Program-made: the position numbers and the translations under genes | Source of the DNA: Sipunculus nudus | Taxonomy: Eukaryota; Annelida; Sipuncula; Golfingiida; Sipunculidae | Length of the DNA: 64,000 nt | Direction of reading: 5' to 3' | NCBI GenBank assembly: GCA_026874595.1 | Contig: CM049310.1 | Coordinates: 36,161,558-36,225,557, forward strand | In this document: positions 62,963 to 64,000 of the stretch, piece by piece | Layout of the letters: each line of letters opens with the position of its first letter | Position numbering within the stretch: position 1 is the stretch's first letter | The notes under the pieces: generated by a model | What the model saw: the letters and a program-made list of their open reading frames with translations, nothing else | Database searches by the model: none | What the model was told of the DNA's origin: nothing

Positions 62963-63041
62963 TGTCTATTTCATTGGAAATAATTCCTTGAACCTGAACA
63001 AAGAGCAACATTCCTGCAATCAGAATCTTTGACGATGGCAT
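62963..63041 (-). CDS. Candidate first exon encoding a signal peptide
   Basis: The ATG at 63041 begins MPSSKILIAGMLLFVQVQG, a good secretory signal, ending at a donor GTAAGT (62957-62962). It could be the first exon of the host gene whose later exons lie at 59.3-60.4 kb, in which case that protein would be secreted; unproven. Confidence 0.45.
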
Positions 63042-64000
63042 GATGATTACACCAACAAACTAGAACTCAGGAACCAGCCAATATATAATGTAAACACAAA
63101 AGGCTAAAAGCCATCTTGAACAAAGCGATTAAAATAAATTGATAATTCAATTACGGATTCAATTATATTGATAACTGATCAAATTATATGGATAATTGAA
63201 TGTTGTGATGATAGTTAAGCTTTACTCAACAAACTTCTAACACCTGGGATATTCAATTAGACAGGCAAGTCTTGCATCCACTCACAGGTTAGCCCACATA
63301 TTGGGGTTTTGTCTTGTCTGCATGGCAAACAGGTCAAAGTGTCTACCATTCAAAATGTATAAGGGAAATTCTGTATTTGATTTTTTGTACAAAGACCTCC
63401 TCTGGCGGGAGAATGGGAATATGATATGAAGTTTAAAACATAAGTTTCTTGACCTATATTAAATATGGGCGTTGTGAATAAGATGTTGTTAATTACAACG
63501 TGATATTTAGGTATATTTTGGTCTTTAAATAACCCTTCCTTGGTATCTTGCTTTTGGTGTAAAGATAAACATGCCAATAAAATTATGCCAACAAGGATTG
63601 TTTGTACAGTATCTGCAACATGGTGCTGTGCCTAATGAGGTGGTGTGTTGTACCCCTTATTTTTTTTTTATTCCAGGCATTTCCAAACCATTGAAACAGA
63701 GTGAACTTTTTTTAACAGTGTATAGCAACCTATTTATATGGAACAGGTAGATGAATATATACGTCTTCAGGACCGCGATCATTCAAATTAAGAGAAAAAC
63801 AGAGGGGAAAAGGAATCAGCTCAGATTGTCAGACTTGTCAGACACCGACAAGAATAAACGAATGAACACACAACAAGAAATAGAGACTGACAAATCAGAG
63901 ATTGACAACGATACGTATCCGGTACCATATACGTTTACGAAATGTACTTAACTGAAATTGTTTTGTTCTTGAAAAATAGAATGTAAAAGTGGCATGAGAA
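63042..64000. other. Host-like DNA to the window end
   Basis: No gene is supported; short ORFs only. Confidence 0.5.

Overview
The window looks like a junction between a block of large, nuclear-replicating DNA-virus-like sequence and the chromosome of an invertebrate animal, most plausibly a marine mollusc or similar. Positions of about 6.5-41.2 kb hold a dense, two-strand set of compact single-ORF genes with many tandem paralogues, short gaps, TATATAAG promoters, AATAAA signals and C3HC4 RING, zinc-ribbon, PHD-like and CARD-like proteins. From about 42.2 kb to the end the DNA is AT-rich, has few long ORFs, and carries repeat relics, three terminal-inverted-repeat (MITE-like) elements and split exons, as expected of an animal chromosome. 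Eukaryotic tRNA genes (Arg-CCG, Asn-GTT and an intron-bearing tRNA-like gene) lie inside the viral-type block. No replication, capsid or packaging hallmark gene is in the window, so the virus family cannot be fixed from sequence alone. Malacoherpesvirus-like ancestry is only a hypothesis, resting on style (RING proteins, paralogue families).

Layout: 1-138, five 28-bp tandem repeats; 0.14-6.7 kb, T-rich sequence with no convincing gene and a one-strand excess of CTTACC (GGTAAG on the minus strand). 6.7-19.4 kb, rightward genes: an orphan 484-residue protein, a proline-rich 169-residue protein, small helical proteins, a tandem family of acidic, basic-tailed proteins, a double-CARD-like protein and a PHD-like protein. 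19.4-26.4 kb: tRNA-Arg, then leftward genes for a small basic protein, a 653-residue RING protein, a retropepsin-like protein (plus a truncated duplicate) and a zinc-binding protein. 27.1-27.96 kb: a promoter followed by what looks like a non-coding RNA, built of alternating short hairpins with an invariant TGTACT loop. 28.1-31.6 kb: four leftward helical paralogues. 31.6-34.1 kb: a regulatory hub with a leftward promoter, five hairpins of a second class, CRE and CCAAT boxes and a cluster of ETS-type sites. 34.1-41.0 kb: three rightward zinc-ribbon paralogues, tRNA-Asn and an FG-repeat protein. 41.2-42.2 kb: transition to host-like DNA. 47.2-48.0 kb: an intact RING gene, paralogous to the viral one, stranded in host-like DNA. 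53-63 kb: fragments of a duplicated host gene and MITEs.

Shared logic: four promoters (two driving protein genes, two driving the hairpin RNAs) have an 8-10 bp palindrome (TGACGTCA, or GTCACGTGAC in one case) exactly 14 bp upstream of TATATAAG, suggesting co-regulation of hairpin RNAs and early proteins. Most genes have a 3' splice-site consensus ending 0-30 nt before the ATG, implying spliced 5' leaders. The recognisable products (RING, double CARD-like, PHD-like, FG-repeat) point to manipulation of host ubiquitin, innate-immune or cell-death, chromatin and nuclear-transport pathways; that is inference from domain resemblance.
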